Part shown: positions 1-9,074 of the stretch, one piece after another
How positions within the stretch are numbered: the first letter of the stretch is position 1
How the letters are laid out: each line of letters starts with the position of its first letter
NCBI GenBank assembly: GCA_900637705.1
Contig: LR134390.1
Coordinates: forward strand, 992,001-1,056,000
Length of the DNA: 64,000 bases
Direction of reading: 5' to 3'
Source: Fusobacterium varium
GTDB taxonomy: Bacteria; Fusobacteriota; Fusobacteriia; Fusobacteriales; Fusobacteriaceae
Program-made: the position numbers and the translations under genes
The notes under the pieces: model-generated
Databases searched by the model: none
Told to the model about the DNA's origin: nothing
Seen by the model: only the letters and a program-made list of their open reading frames with translations

Positions 1-1
1 T

Positions 2-229
2 ATAGGAAATGAAAATAATATTATGAAAGTAGCTTCTCAAATTGTAAATAAAATGAGAGATTTTTATGAGAAAGATGAAAAGAGAATAGAAATTTCAGTG
101 TCTTTAGGTGTTGCTATGTTCCCAACTGATGGAAAAAGATTTATAGAACTTTATGAAAAGGCTGATAAAGCAATGTATAAAGTAAAAAAATCAGGAAGAA
201 ATGGATATTATATTTATTCTTCAAGATAA
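2..229 (+). CDS. GGDEF domain protein, C-terminal fragment
   Basis: The frame is open from the left window edge and ends at 229, so only the last ~75 residues of a larger protein are present. The piece matches the end of a GGDEF (diguanylate cyclase) domain: the strand-turn SVSLGVAMFPTDG followed by a helix containing ADKAMYKVKKSGRNG, a very conserved closing motif in which the K-x-x-GRN segment packs near the nucleotide site. The GG[D/E]EF loop itself lies outside the window, so cyclase activity cannot be judged. The internal ATG at 23 is not a likely start because the reading frame and the domain both continue upstream. Family assignment is firm; catalytic status and any sensor domain are unknown. 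Confidence 0.85.
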   Translation: MGNENNIMKVASQIVNKMRDFYEKDEKRIEISVSLGVAMFPTDGKRFIELYEKADKAMYKVKKSGRNGYYIYSSR

Positions 230-240
230 ATAAAAAAACA

Positions 241-276
241 AAAGCTGGCTAAAATATATATTTAGTCAGCTTTTTT
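241..276 (+). terminator. Intrinsic terminator after the GGDEF gene
   Basis: A 13-bp stem (AAAGCTGGCTAAA pairing with TTTAGTCAGCTTT, one G-U pair) is followed by a T run, 11 bases after the stop codon. The A-rich 5' flank lets it also serve the convergent gene on the minus strand. Confidence 0.85.
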
Positions 277-297
277 CATTTGATATTACAGATAGTA

Positions 298-498
298 TTA
301 TAGCTCATTTTCACGTTCCAATCTGTTCATAATCTTTTCATTTTCCATATATACTTCATTTAACTCAGTATATATTTTTTGATAATCATCAGCTAGTTTT
401 TCTTTTTCGTCTTCACAGTTGCTTTCTTTTAATTTAATTTTGATATCTTCAATTTGTTCTTCAAGTTCTCTAATTAAATTAAGATTTTTTTCTGTCAT
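298..498 (-). CDS. Small coiled-coil protein of unknown function
   Basis: A 66-residue, highly charged protein (TEKNLNLIRELEEQIEDI at the start) whose leucine/isoleucine spacing suggests one long helix or coiled coil. No domain is recognised. The ATG at 498 is preferred over the GTG nine bases upstream because that GTG overlaps the Shine-Dalgarno sequence AAAGGAG, which sits 8 bases before the ATG. It stands alone, convergent with the GGDEF gene and about 70 bases downstream of the WYL gene on the same strand. The clear ribosome-binding site and Fusobacterium-like codon use support a real gene; function unknown. Confidence 0.6.
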   Translation of the reverse strand: MTEKNLNLIRELEEQIEDIKIKLKESNCEDEKEKLADDYQKIYTELNEVYMENEKIMNRLERENEL

Positions 499-570
499 AA
501 ATATCACTCCTTTAAAAAATAAAATTAATAAATTTCTTAAAAACTAAATTGAAATTTATTTTTTATTATT

Positions 571-1427
571 TTACTTTTTAAAAACAAGATTGTCAAGATA
601 TTTTTTACAGGCATTTAAATATTTGTTTTTAAACCACTCTCGTAGACTTAAAGGTTCTATTATTTCAATTTCATCCAAAAAGTATGTAAAATATCTTTTA
701 GCTTTTTCTTCTGAACATTGAAATTCATAAAAATTTTCTTTTTTAGAGATAATTTCAGGACGATTTAATTTAACTTCTTTTAAAATTTTTTCACCTTCTG
801 GAGTTAAAATTGCTTTTATTTTTTCCCCTGTGAAAGAAATGGATCAAAATCTTTTATAACTTTTTCTACAAACTTTATATCTTCCCAGATTTTTATTTCC
901 TTAGTAATAAAAATAGTATCTATATTACTTATTCTATAATTTCTATATTTTCCATCATTTATATCATAACAAAAAAGATAATTTGAAAGTTCAAGTTTAG
1001 AACTCCCTATATAAAATGGAAGAACAGAGGTTATTCTTTTGTCTTTAAAATGTATTTTTATAATTTTTTTATCTTTTATTGCTGATTCTAATCTTTCAAT
1101 TATGAATTTAAAAATAAATAATTCTCTATTTTTTCTAGACTGGTTAGCATATTTATAAATAAGTTTTCTTATAAAATCTGCCTCTACCTGTATATTTTTT
1201 TCAAGTAAAAAATCATAGTATGTACTTAAATTTTTTTTATTTAAATTAAATTGGATAACGGATTTTTCCCCATCAAAGAAAAAGTTATCATTTATTTTTT
1301 CATTTTTCATATGTTCGAATATATAGTTTAAGAGGTAGTTTTTTGTTATTTTAAAATTATCCAAATCAGATTCAATTATTTCTAGAACTTGTTTAAGGAG
1401 AGTTATTCTTATTTTCTTTTCCATCAT
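571..1427 (-). pseudogene. WYL-domain transcriptional regulator, frameshifted
   Basis: The first frame (1427 down to 816) carries an N-terminal helical region and the start of a WYL-type domain (KDKKIIKIHFKDKRITSVLPFYI, then YLFCYD and KYRNYRISNID), and stops after PFLSQGKK. The -1 frame continues without a stop to 571 (KAILTPEGEKILKEVKLN then EIIEPLSLREWFKNKY), which is the expected WYL C-terminal extension. The break lies at a G4A6 run (819-828 on the plus strand); adding one base gives a 285-residue protein. WYL proteins are usually ligand-sensing transcription factors, often of DNA-damage or defence genes. The start is ATGATG at 1427 after a weak AGTAGG. Whether the break is real or a sequence error is open; see the frameshift finding. 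Confidence 0.7.
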
Positions 1428-1646
1428 GTAAAACCTACTTTCTATTTTTAGTATTATAAAATATTTTATCATAAAAAATCTCAATAATACATAGTACTTT
1501 AAATATTTAGAAATTTGTGATATATTTGAATGTAGAGAAATTTTTTAAAGTATAAAATTAAGTCTATATAAAGAAGAAATTTCAAAAGAAATTTTATGGA
1601 AAAAGATTTGAGTTTTACTAATAATTATAAAATCATAAAAATATAA

Positions 1647-1750
1647 AGAGTTGTAGGAACTACAAGGATAGCTTGGTAAATATAGGTTGCTAACAAAAGT
1701 AACTACTTCCCAAGAAAGAAACTCTACTTCAAAAATTACAAAGTAATTTT
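1647..1750 (+). other. Candidate structured leader RNA upstream of bioD
   Basis: Between the divergent WYL gene and bioD lies a stretch that folds on paper into a closed junction: outer stem AGAGTT (1647-1652)/AACTCT (1720-1725), a GTAG-GAA-CTAC hairpin (1653-1663), and an arm CTTGG (1672-1676)/CCAAG (1710-1714) enclosing GTTGC (1686-1690)/GTAAC (1699-1703). Directly downstream is a perfect hairpin AAAATTAC-AAA-GTAATTTT (1732-1750). It is more GC-rich than the surrounding spacer. I do not recognise a known riboswitch class; there is no T-box, TPP, SAM or purine signature. A cis-acting leader for bioD or a small RNA are both possible. Confidence 0.35.
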
Positions 1751-1819
1751 AAGAGGGAGAGGTTCATCAATAGCAGTAAAGATTATAGAAAATGATAAAA
1801 ATGATTAAGGGGGAAAGGT

Positions 1820-2506
1820 ATGAATTTGAATAAGGGGTATTTTATAATAGGGACAGATACAGGGATTGGAAAAACCTATGTGAGTACTCTTCTTTATCAA
1901 GGTATAAAAAAACTAAATGGAGGCTATTATAAACCAGTTCAAAGTGGAGCTTTTGAAATGCTTGGGAAATTAATTTCTCCAGATGTAGAGTTTTTATGTG
2001 AATATAACAAGGTTCCATATGATACAAATATGTCAACATATTTATTAAGAGCTGAGGTATCTCCACATTTGGCAGCTGAAATAGATAAAATAGAAGTAAA
2101 ACCTGAAAAGATAAAAAAACATTGGGAAAAATTAAGTGAAAAATATGATACTTTAATAGTAGAAGGAGCAGGAGGATTATTTGTTCCTATTATTAGGGGA
2201 GAATATTATATGTATGATTTGATAAAGATGTTAGATATACCAGTAATAATAGTTATTGGAAATAGGGTAGGAAGTATAAATCATACAATGCTTACAGTAA
2301 ATGCCTTACAAAATATGGGAATAAAGATACAAGGGTTTGTATTTAACTGTATTGAAAAATCATATGATAGAACAGGATATGAAGAGGACAATAGAAATGT
2401 TATAATGCAGATGAGTGGAATAGAAAACCATCTACTGCTGAAATATGGACAGGACACAATAGAACAAATAGAACTTTTTAGATTTTTAGAAGAAAGTGCA
2501 AAGTAA
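1820..2506 (+). CDS. bioD: ATP-dependent dethiobiotin synthetase BioD
   Basis: This 228-residue enzyme forms the ureido ring of dethiobiotin from 7,8-diaminononanoate, CO2 and ATP, the penultimate step of biotin synthesis in the cytoplasm. The P-loop GTDTGIGKT is at residues 11-19, the catalytic-site KPVQSG at 38-43, and VEGAGGL near 114-120, all as in the family; length is normal (about 225). The start ATG follows AAGGGGG at good spacing. No other bio genes are in the window, so it is an orphan here: either bioA/bioB lie elsewhere or the strain imports precursors. Transcription ends at the hairpin just downstream, shared with the convergent MATE gene. Confidence 0.93.
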   Translation: MNLNKGYFIIGTDTGIGKTYVSTLLYQGIKKLNGGYYKPVQSGAFEMLGKLISPDVEFLCEYNKVPYDTNMSTYLLRAEVSPHLAAEIDKIEVKPEKIKKHWEKLSEKYDTLIVEGAGGLFVPIIRGEYYMYDLIKMLDIPVIIVIGNRVGSINHTMLTVNALQNMGIKIQGFVFNCIEKSYDRTGYEEDNRNVIMQMSGIENHLLLKYGQDTIEQIELFRFLEESAK

Positions 2507-2532
2507 TAAAAATAAATAGTTTTCTCAAGAAT

Positions 2533-2574
2533 AAAAGAGAGTCTAAATTTTAAATTTTTGACTCTCTTTTTTAT
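2533..2574. terminator. Bidirectional terminator between bioD and the MATE gene
   Basis: An 11-bp stem, AAAAGAGAGTC (2533-2543) with GACTCTCTTTT (2560-2570), is followed by T-rich sequence on the plus strand and flanked by A residues on the other side. It sits between two convergent genes and abuts the MATE stop codon. Confidence 0.8.
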
Positions 2575-3928
2575 TAGACAATTTCCTCTTTTAAATCTGT
2601 GACTTGATAATATTTTTTCCATTTGTGGCGATAAACTATAAAGATAATTATAGCCTCTATTATCCACTGCAGAGCTGTTATTTTCCAGAAATATGTAACA
2701 GAACTTCTCTTTAAATAAATATAATAATACACGAGGGGAAGCCGTATTATCCAGTTTGTGAATAAGACTATTTTAAATGGAGTTTTACTATCCCCAGTTC
2801 CCTTTAAAGCTCCCCCTAATACCATGGAAATAGCTATAGGTATTTGTTCAATAGAAGCTAGCATAAGACAGGCAGTTCCAAGGGCTATAACTTCAGTTTC
2901 ACTACTTTTAATGAAGAGAGAAATAAGTTTTTCAGGAAAAATGAGAAATATTACAGAAAATAGTCCCATGATTCCAGAAGCAAGATATATGGAATAATTT
3001 ATATATATTTTAGCTTTTTCATAATCTTTTTGACCTATACAATATCCAGTAAGAGAAGTACAAGCTATAGCGAATCCCCAGCCAGGCATAAAAGAGATGC
3101 TTTCAATGGTAATAGCTATCTGGTTGGAAGCAAAAGACAGACTTCCAAGTGTCATTATAACAGCTACATTTATTAGTTTATTTATACTAAAGGCTCCTTC
3201 TTGTAATGAAGAAGGGATAGTTAGTCTTACCAATTCTTTAAAATATTCCTTATTAAATGGGGCTAATGGACTTAGTTTAAAAGGTATTTTCTTTAATTGG
3301 CTTAAAGTAAACAAGAGTCCACATACATTTCCAGTAACAGTAGCAATAGCACCTCCTACAACCCCTAATTCTGGAGCACCCAATTTACCAAAAATAAGAA
3401 TGTAATCAAGAGATAAGTTTACTACATTTACAATTATAGCTGTAAAAAGAGGGGTTTTAGTATTTTTACATCCTCTAAATATTCCATTAAATATATTTGT
3501 TGTCATATTACATATTACAGCAAAAGAACAGATTCGCATATATTTAGTAGCAAGTGATAGAATATCTTTTTCAGCTCCTACAATTGTTAGGATTTTTTCG
3601 GGAAAACAAAAAATATTCCCCACATTAAAACAGCAAATATAAGACCAAGCCTTAAAGCAATATCAGAAGTTAATCTTGCTTTTTCATAATTTTTTCCACC
3701 AATTGCTCTTGAAATTATTGAGGTAATAGAGATTGATAAACCCATGGCAATAATTATATTTGTAAATGTGTACATTACTTCTGAACTAAGACCAACTGCA
3801 GAAACTCCCAACTGACCACTATGTTTTCCAACCATTATAGTGTCAAGTACCCATATCATCATGTAAAGAATCATTTCCCCAACTGCTGGAAGAGCTAATT
3901 TTAAAATTTCCAGTATTATTTTTAACAT
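2574..3928 (-). pseudogene. MATE family multidrug/sodium antiporter, frameshifted
   Basis: Two overlapping frames make one MATE transporter. The first (3928 to 3587) opens with LALPAVGEMILYMMIWVLDT and VGKHSGQLGVSAVGLS, the typical first two membrane helices; the second (from about 3610 to 2574) continues with ILTIVGAEKDIL and the remaining helices, including NGIFRGCKNTKTPL and LGGALKGTGDSKTP. One added base in the A6 (3593-3598) or the neighbouring T6 run restores a 451-residue protein, the usual MATE length with about 12 membrane segments. MATE proteins export cationic drugs or metabolites using Na+ or H+. The start ATG follows GAGGAG and overlaps the stop of hflX (ATGTTAA), indicating translational coupling. 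Substrate unknown. Confidence 0.85.
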
Positions 3929-5720
3929 ATATTCTCCTCAATCATGAATTTTTTACACTTGTTGTATACTTCATCATTGACTATGGCAGTTATTTTTATA
4001 CCTTCTCCCTCATATTCTTCTTCTTGAATGATGGAATTTCTATGAAGAAAAGCACTCATAGAAGTATCACTGTAAGGTATTAAATAAGTACATTTTCTAG
4101 TAGTTTGTGGTAAGAGAGCCACAATCATTTGTAAAATTCATTAATATTTTTATTTTCTTTAGCACTAATTTCTATCATTTGATATTTGCTAAATTTTTCT
4201 TTTATAGTAATAAGTTGCTCTGGAGAAGCCATTTCAAATTTATTTAATGCAAGAAAAGAAGGTTTATCAAGAGCATTTAACTCCTCTAATACTTTTTCTA
4301 CAGCAGAAATTTGCTCTGAAGCAGTTTCACTTGATACATCAACAACATGTATTATTAAGTCAGAAAAACTTACTTCTTCAAGAGTAGATTTAAAAGCTTC
4401 TACTAAATCATGAGGAAGTTTTCTTACAAATCCTACTGTATCAGTAAGAGAAGCTACTCTTTTATCAGGAAGAACTATTGCTCTAGTAGTAATATCCAAA
4501 GTTGCGAAAAGCATATTTTCGGCAAAAACAGCTTCTTTTTTAGAAGTGTTATCAGCTGCATACATATCAACAAGAAGATTTCTGAGAGTAGATTTTCCAA
4601 CATTGGTATATCCAACAAGAGATATTTTAGGTATACCAGATTCATCTCTTTTCTCCCTCTGAGTTATTCTTGTTTTCCTTATTTTTTCAAGTTCCTGTTT
4701 TAAATCATAAATAGTTTCTCTTATTCTTCTTTTGTCAATTTCAAGTTTTTTTTCTCCAGGCCCTTTAGTACCTACACCACCACCAGTTCTAGACATAGTA
4801 GAACCAAATCCAAGAAGTCGGCTACTTCTATATTTTAATTGAGCAAGCTCTACTTGAATTTTTGCTTCTCTTGTTCTAGCCCTTGTAGCAAATATTTCTA
4901 AAATAAGAACAGTTCTGTCAATAACTTTACAGCTTGTGAGTTCTTCTAAGTTTCTTACTTGTAATCCACTGAGTTCTTCATCAAAAATAATAAGATTAGC
5001 TTTTTTTAATTGTTTAAAAACAGCAAGTTCCTGTGCTTTTCCAGGTCCAATAAAATAGCATGAATCTATTTTAGTTTTCTTTTGAAAAAATTTAGCTACT
5101 ACTTTAACATTGCATGCCCTAGCTAATTCAGCTAACTCATCAAGGCTTTCATTATCATCTAGCCCTACAAGAATTGCATATTCATCATCATTTTCAATAA
5201 TTTCTCTCTTTTTTAGAAAACTTTCTATTTCTTCAATTTTAGAAAGAAAGTCATAATTTACAATCTGTTCTACAGATAGAGGACCTACAATTTCATGAGA
5301 AAGATCATTTCCATCTACACTACAGAATCCGATACTCATTCCTGTTATAGAATCTTCATTTATTCCAATAGCAACTATACAGTCTAATTTTAATTTTGTG
5401 AGAGCTGATATATCTATATTGGATAAATTTGAACTACCACTAGGGTGTGTATGTATAACTCTAGTTCCACTCAATCTTTTTTCCTGTACATTCAAAAAAG
5501 GAAGCTGTACACTACTGCTATCACCAATAGATATTTCTGTAACATTTCCCTTTCTATCAATCGCAATGTTGATTTCTCTATTTATTCTACTGCTCACTGA
5601 AGCTATTAGAGTAAGCATTTCTGGTTCTATTATTTTATTTTTTTCAACTGTTATATCATGAAGAGAATCTAACTCATTTAAAATGAAATCTTTGATTCCC
5701 TCTGTATTACCTTTTATCAT
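3922..5720 (-). pseudogene. hflX: GTPase HflX with N-terminal JAMM-like domain, frameshifted near the C-terminus
   Basis: HflX is a ribosome-associated GTPase that splits stalled or hibernating ribosomes. The family core is clear: HflX N-domain (FIGPGKAQEL near residue 224), glycine-rich RTGGGVGTKGPGEKK (311-325), G1 loop GYTNVGKST (370-378) and DTVGFVRKLPH. The frame stops after NINEFYK at 4125; a second frame (about 4128 to 3922) supplies the expected C-terminal domain (MIVALLPQTTRKC...LIPYSDTS). One base in the T4 or A3 of ATTTTACAAATG restores 599 residues. Unusually, residues 1-170 are an extra domain with HTHPSGSSNLSNID (90-103), a perfect JAMM pattern H-x-H-x7-S-x2-D. Start ATG at 5720 follows GGAGTG. 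It overlaps the MATE start. Confidence 0.88.
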
Positions 5721-5755
5721 AAAAATCACTCCATTTTATCTATATTTAGCAACAT

Positions 5756-5764
5756 ATTATATCA
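5756..5764 (-). promoter_or_regulatory. Extended -10 promoter element for hflX
   Basis: On the minus strand the sequence TGATATAAT, an extended -10 box, lies about 36 bases before the hflX start codon. The -35 region at the right distance is poor. Confidence 0.4.
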
Positions 5765-6002
5765 TAATTTTTTTAAAAGTAGAAATTCCTCATTTTTCTC
5801 TTAAAAAATAATTTTTTATTTTATTAAAAACGTGCTTCTATGTATTGAAAATACAGAGGTATATAATTACAATATGTTTTAAATATAAATTTTTTATCTT
5901 GTTTTAGGAAGAAAGTGTTGATTAAAAGATAAAATTATGGTATATATTCTAATAGACACAAAAGCTAAATAAAGTATTACAAAATTTAATGAGGTGGAAA
6001 AA

Positions 6003-7202
6003 ATGAAAAAAATAGGTTTACTACCAAAACTAATAATAGGTCTGATAGCAGGTATTGTTGTAGGTAAAATAGGATATGTTCCATTACTTAGAATTATGCT
6101 TACATTCAATGGAGTATTTGGAAACTTCTTACAATTTGTAATTCCATTGATAATCTTAGGATTTGTGGCACCAGGTATTGGAGATTTAGGTAAAAAAGCT
6201 GGGAAATTGCTAGCAGTTACTACAGTTCTTGCATATGGTTCAACAATTGTATCTGGATCATTGGCATTTTTTACAAATTCTATCTTGCTTAAAAAAATAC
6301 TTCCAGCTGGAGCAGCTTTAGCAGAAGGAAGTCATCCAGAAGCAGGGCTTTTAAGTGGATATTTAACAGTTGATATGCCTCCAATTATGGGAGTAATGAC
6401 AGCATTATTAATGGCATTTATCATTGGAATTGGAATTGCAGTAGTTGAAGGAACAACTCTTAAAAACTTTATGAATGAAATACAAACAATAGTTGAAAAA
6501 ATAATAACTAATATTATTATTCCATTTTTGCCTTTATACATAGCAGGAATCTTTGCAAATATGACTTATGCAGGAGAAATTATAAAAATCATGTCAGTAT
6601 TTGCAAAAGTATTTGGAATAATTATAATTCTTCACTTTGTTATTTTATTGGTTCAATACACAATAGCAGGAACTTTAGCAGGAGCAAATCCATTATTATT
6701 AATAAGAAAAATGCTTCCAGCATATTTTACAGCAATAGGAACACAATCATCAGCAGCAACTATTCCAGTAACACTTAATCAAACAAAAGAAAATGGAGTA
6801 AATGAAGGAATAGCAGATTTTACTATTCCATTATGCGCAACAATACATCTATCAGGAAGTACAATAACATTAGTAAGCTGTTCAATGGCAGTTATGATGT
6901 TGCATGGAATGCCAATAACATTTTCAGGAATGTTTGGATTTATTCTAATGTTGGGAGTAACAATGGTAGCAGCACCAGGAGTACCAGGTGGAGCAGTAAT
7001 GGCAGCTTTAGGATTATTGGAAAGTATGTTGGGATTTGGACCAGAGCTTACATCATTAATGATAGCACTATATTTAACACAAGACAGTTTTGGAACTGCT
7101 TGTAATGTTACAGGAGATGGGGCAATTGCAATAATGGTTAATAAAATTGCTGGATTTAAGCTAATTCCTCTAAAAAAAGAAAATAGGATAAAAGTATCAT
7201 AA
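6003..7202 (+). CDS. Dicarboxylate/amino acid:cation symporter (DAACS family)
   Basis: This 399-residue inner-membrane protein belongs to the glutamate/aspartate/serine-threonine symporter family, which couples uptake of acidic or small amino acids or C4-dicarboxylates to Na+ or H+. Visible hallmarks are the first helix LLPKLIIGLIAGIVVG, FVIPLIILGFVAPGI, the re-entrant-loop serines TQSSAATIPVTLNQ, and the C-terminal segment with ALYLTQDSFGTACNVTGDGA, which carries the substrate/cation-binding residues. Eight or so hydrophobic spans are evident. ATG at 6003 is chosen because the GTG nine bases earlier is part of the Shine-Dalgarno GAGGTGG. Monocistronic, ending at its own terminator. The exact substrate cannot be told from sequence. 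Confidence 0.9.
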   Translation: MKKIGLLPKLIIGLIAGIVVGKIGYVPLLRIMLTFNGVFGNFLQFVIPLIILGFVAPGIGDLGKKAGKLLAVTTVLAYGSTIVSGSLAFFTNSILLKKILPAGAALAEGSHPEAGLLSGYLTVDMPPIMGVMTALLMAFIIGIGIAVVEGTTLKNFMNEIQTIVEKIITNIIIPFLPLYIAGIFANMTYAGEIIKIMSVFAKVFGIIIILHFVILLVQYTIAGTLAGANPLLLIRKMLPAYFTAIGTQSSAATIPVTLNQTKENGVNEGIADFTIPLCATIHLSGSTITLVSCSMAVMMLHGMPITFSGMFGFILMLGVTMVAAPGVPGGAVMAALGLLESMLGFGPELTSLMIALYLTQDSFGTACNVTGDGAIAIMVNKIAGFKLIPLKKENRIKVS

Positions 7203-7267
7203 AGGCTTAAGACTTAACAGATGATGGAATGAAAAACTAGAAGAAGGAAATAAATAGTTGTGAATTC

Positions 7268-7299
7268 AAAGAGAGTGGAATTATTTCACTCTCTTTTTA
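7268..7299 (+). terminator. Intrinsic terminator after the DAACS symporter
   Basis: Stem AAAGAGAGTG (7268-7277) pairs with CACTCTCTTT (7287-7296) and is followed by Ts. Confidence 0.85.
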
Positions 7300-7351
7300 T
7301 ATAATATTAAACCTAAATATAAAACATTTTGCTTTTTATAAAATTTTATGT

Positions 7352-7381
7352 TTATCAAAAAAAGGATAAATGTGTTATAAT
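7352..7381 (+). promoter_or_regulatory. Promoter for the ABC importer operon
   Basis: An extended -10 TGTTATAAT (7373-7381) lies 45 bases before the first gene; TTATCA at 7352-7357 is a weak -35 with an 18-base spacer. A small inverted repeat (TTTATC...GATAAA) overlaps the -35. Confidence 0.5.
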
Positions 7382-7425
7382 AGTATATAAGAGGAAAATT
7401 AGTTTTAAGAATAGGAGGTTAAAAA

Positions 7426-8115
7426 ATGAATGATATCATATTGACAGTGGAAAATTTTGGACTAACTATAAAAAACAGAAAAGTTCTGGAAAATATTTCT
7501 TTCAATATTGAAAGAGGAGATTATCTTGCTATTGGTGGAGTTCCAGGTTCTGGTAAAAGTAGTCTAATAAAAGGACTGTTAGGTCTGATAAATACTGGAA
7601 TAACTGGAAATATCTCTTATCATAATATAGGAAAAGGTGAGGTTAGTTATATACCACAGAATATAATGCAGTTAAAGGAGGAATTTCCTGGAACTGCCAG
7701 AGAAATTGTTGCTATTGGAATGATTTCAAGAAAAAGAGGAAGATGTTTGGAAGAAAGTGATTGGGAAAAAGTAGATGAGCTTTTAAAACTTTTTAATCTA
7801 TATGAATTGAAGGATAAAAAGATAAGTAAATTAACAGCACTTCAGCAATTAAAAATAAATGCAGCAAAACATTTAATAACTGAACCTAAATTGATATATA
7901 TAGATAATCCTAGTTCAGCTCTTGATTTAAAAAGTAAAATAGATTTTTACAGTACAATAAAAAGAATTTGTGATGAAAAAGAAATTACTGTTATTTTTAT
8001 AACTCATAATATTAAAGAGATATCTAATTTTGCAAATAAGCTTCTATTTTTAAGAAGAAAAGAAAAAACTTTCTATTTTGGAGATTGCAAAGATTTCATA
8101 AAAGACAAAGAATAA
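7426..8115 (+). CDS. Degenerate ABC transporter ATP-binding protein
   Basis: A 229-residue ABC ATPase with an intact Walker A (GVPGSGKSS, residues 38-46) and Q-loop (YIPQN, Q78) but a damaged catalytic half. Where the LSGGQ signature should be it reads LTALQQ (136-141), and Walker B reads LIYIDNPSSALD with Asn161 in place of the catalytic Glu. The H-loop His is kept (FITHN). It should bind ATP but may not hydrolyse it, as in asymmetric ABC pairs. It is first of four genes with a binding protein, a permease and a second, canonical ATPase, so a heterodimeric ATPase is the simplest reading (inference). ATG follows AGGAGG. Confidence 0.85.
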   Translation: MNDIILTVENFGLTIKNRKVLENISFNIERGDYLAIGGVPGSGKSSLIKGLLGLINTGITGNISYHNIGKGEVSYIPQNIMQLKEEFPGTAREIVAIGMISRKRGRCLEESDWEKVDELLKLFNLYELKDKKISKLTALQQLKINAAKHLITEPKLIYIDNPSSALDLKSKIDFYSTIKRICDEKEITVIFITHNIKEISNFANKLLFLRRKEKTFYFGDCKDFIKDKE

Positions 8116-8126
8116 TGAGGTAAAAA

Positions 8127-9074
8127 ATGAAGAAAACAATAATAGCTCTATTAATGATGCTTTTTTTTATTACAACAGTATATTCAAAAGATACTATCAA
8201 ATTTACTTCTCCTGATGGCTTGCCTGCTCTTAGTATAGTAAAGATGATGAATGATAATAAGAAAATATCAGATAAAAAAATAGAATATAAATTGGAAAAA
8301 GTTTCTGAATCTCTTGTGATGAATTTTTTGAAAAAAGAAAGTGATATGGGAATAGTTCCATCTAATCTTGCAGGGCAGTTGTATAATAAAAATCTTGATT
8401 ATAAGATAATTGGAACTATTGGTTGGGGATCTTTTTATATAATAAGCAGAGAAGATTTCATGGATATAAAAGACTTAAAAGGGAAGGAAATATATACTAT
8501 TGGAAAAGGTCTTACACCAGATGTAATGCTTCAAACTATACTAAAAGAAAATAATATTAATCCAGCTAAAGATTTAAAAATAAATTATTTATCAGGGAGC
8601 AATGAACTTGCTCCTATGTATCTTGCTGGTAAAATAAAAATAGCCATGGTTTCAGAACCAGTTTTAAGTAAAATAATGTCGAAAGACAACAAAAGTAAAA
8701 TAAATTTTAATATGGATAATGAATGGAAAAAAGCCTTTGGGATTAATCTGGGATTTCCTCAGTCCACTCTAATTGCAAGTGAAAATCTTATAAAGGAAGA
8801 CCCTGAATTTATAGCAAAATTTATAACTGAATTAGAAAATAGTATAGAATTTATCTATGGAAAAAGTTTAAATAAAGAAAAATATATAACTGAATCTAAA
8901 GTAACTATTGATATGAGTATTTTAGATGAAGTGATAAAAAGAGCAAATATAAATTTTGTATCAGCAGAAGATAGTAAAGAAGCATATAAATTATATTTTG
9001 AAAAAATAGAAAAAACTAACAAAAAGGCAATTGGAGGAAAAATCCCAGATGAAAAAATATTTATGTCAAAGTAG
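8127..9074 (+). CDS. ABC transporter substrate-binding protein (NMT1/SsuA-like)
   Basis: A 315-residue exported binding protein. Residues 1-20 form a Sec signal peptide (short positive start, hydrophobic core, ending near VYSKD) without a lipobox cysteine. The mature part resembles the SsuA/ThiY/NMT1 class: an opening strand IKFTSPDGLPALSIVKMM, LMNF-type ligand-loop region ESDMGIVPSNLAGQL, then a hinge and GSNELAPMYLAGKIKIAMVSEPVLS. These proteins capture sulfonates, thiamine precursors or other small anions and heterocycles; the substrate here is unknown. It starts 11 bases after the degenerate ATPase and overlaps the permease gene by 26 bases, so the operon is tightly packed. Confidence 0.85.
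   Translation: MKKTIIALLMMLFFITTVYSKDTIKFTSPDGLPALSIVKMMNDNKKISDKKIEYKLEKVSESLVMNFLKKESDMGIVPSNLAGQLYNKNLDYKIIGTIGWGSFYIISREDFMDIKDLKGKEIYTIGKGLTPDVMLQTILKENNINPAKDLKINYLSGSNELAPMYLAGKIKIAMVSEPVLSKIMSKDNKSKINFNMDNEWKKAFGINLGFPQSTLIASENLIKEDPEFIAKFITELENSIEFIYGKSLNKEKYITESKVTIDMSILDEVIKRANINFVSAEDSKEAYKLYFEKIEKTNKKAIGGKIPDEKIFMSK

Noticed and set aside
811-830. Programmed -1 frameshifting in the WYL gene at the G4A6 run
   Set aside because: No downstream pseudoknot or strong stem was seen and eight other genes show the same missing-base pattern, so a special mechanism is less likely than a shared artefact.
1732-1750. Hairpin AAAATTAC-AAA-GTAATTTT before bioD as terminator
   Set aside because: There is no T run after the stem beyond its own arm and bioD follows, so it is treated as part of the leader.
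2281-2667. 128-residue frame opposite bioD and its terminator
   Set aside because: It runs through the terminator hairpin and covers two real genes; no ribosome-binding site.
4410-4703. Plus-strand frame inside hflX
   Set aside because: Shadow of the GTPase domain on the other strand; composition is not protein-like.
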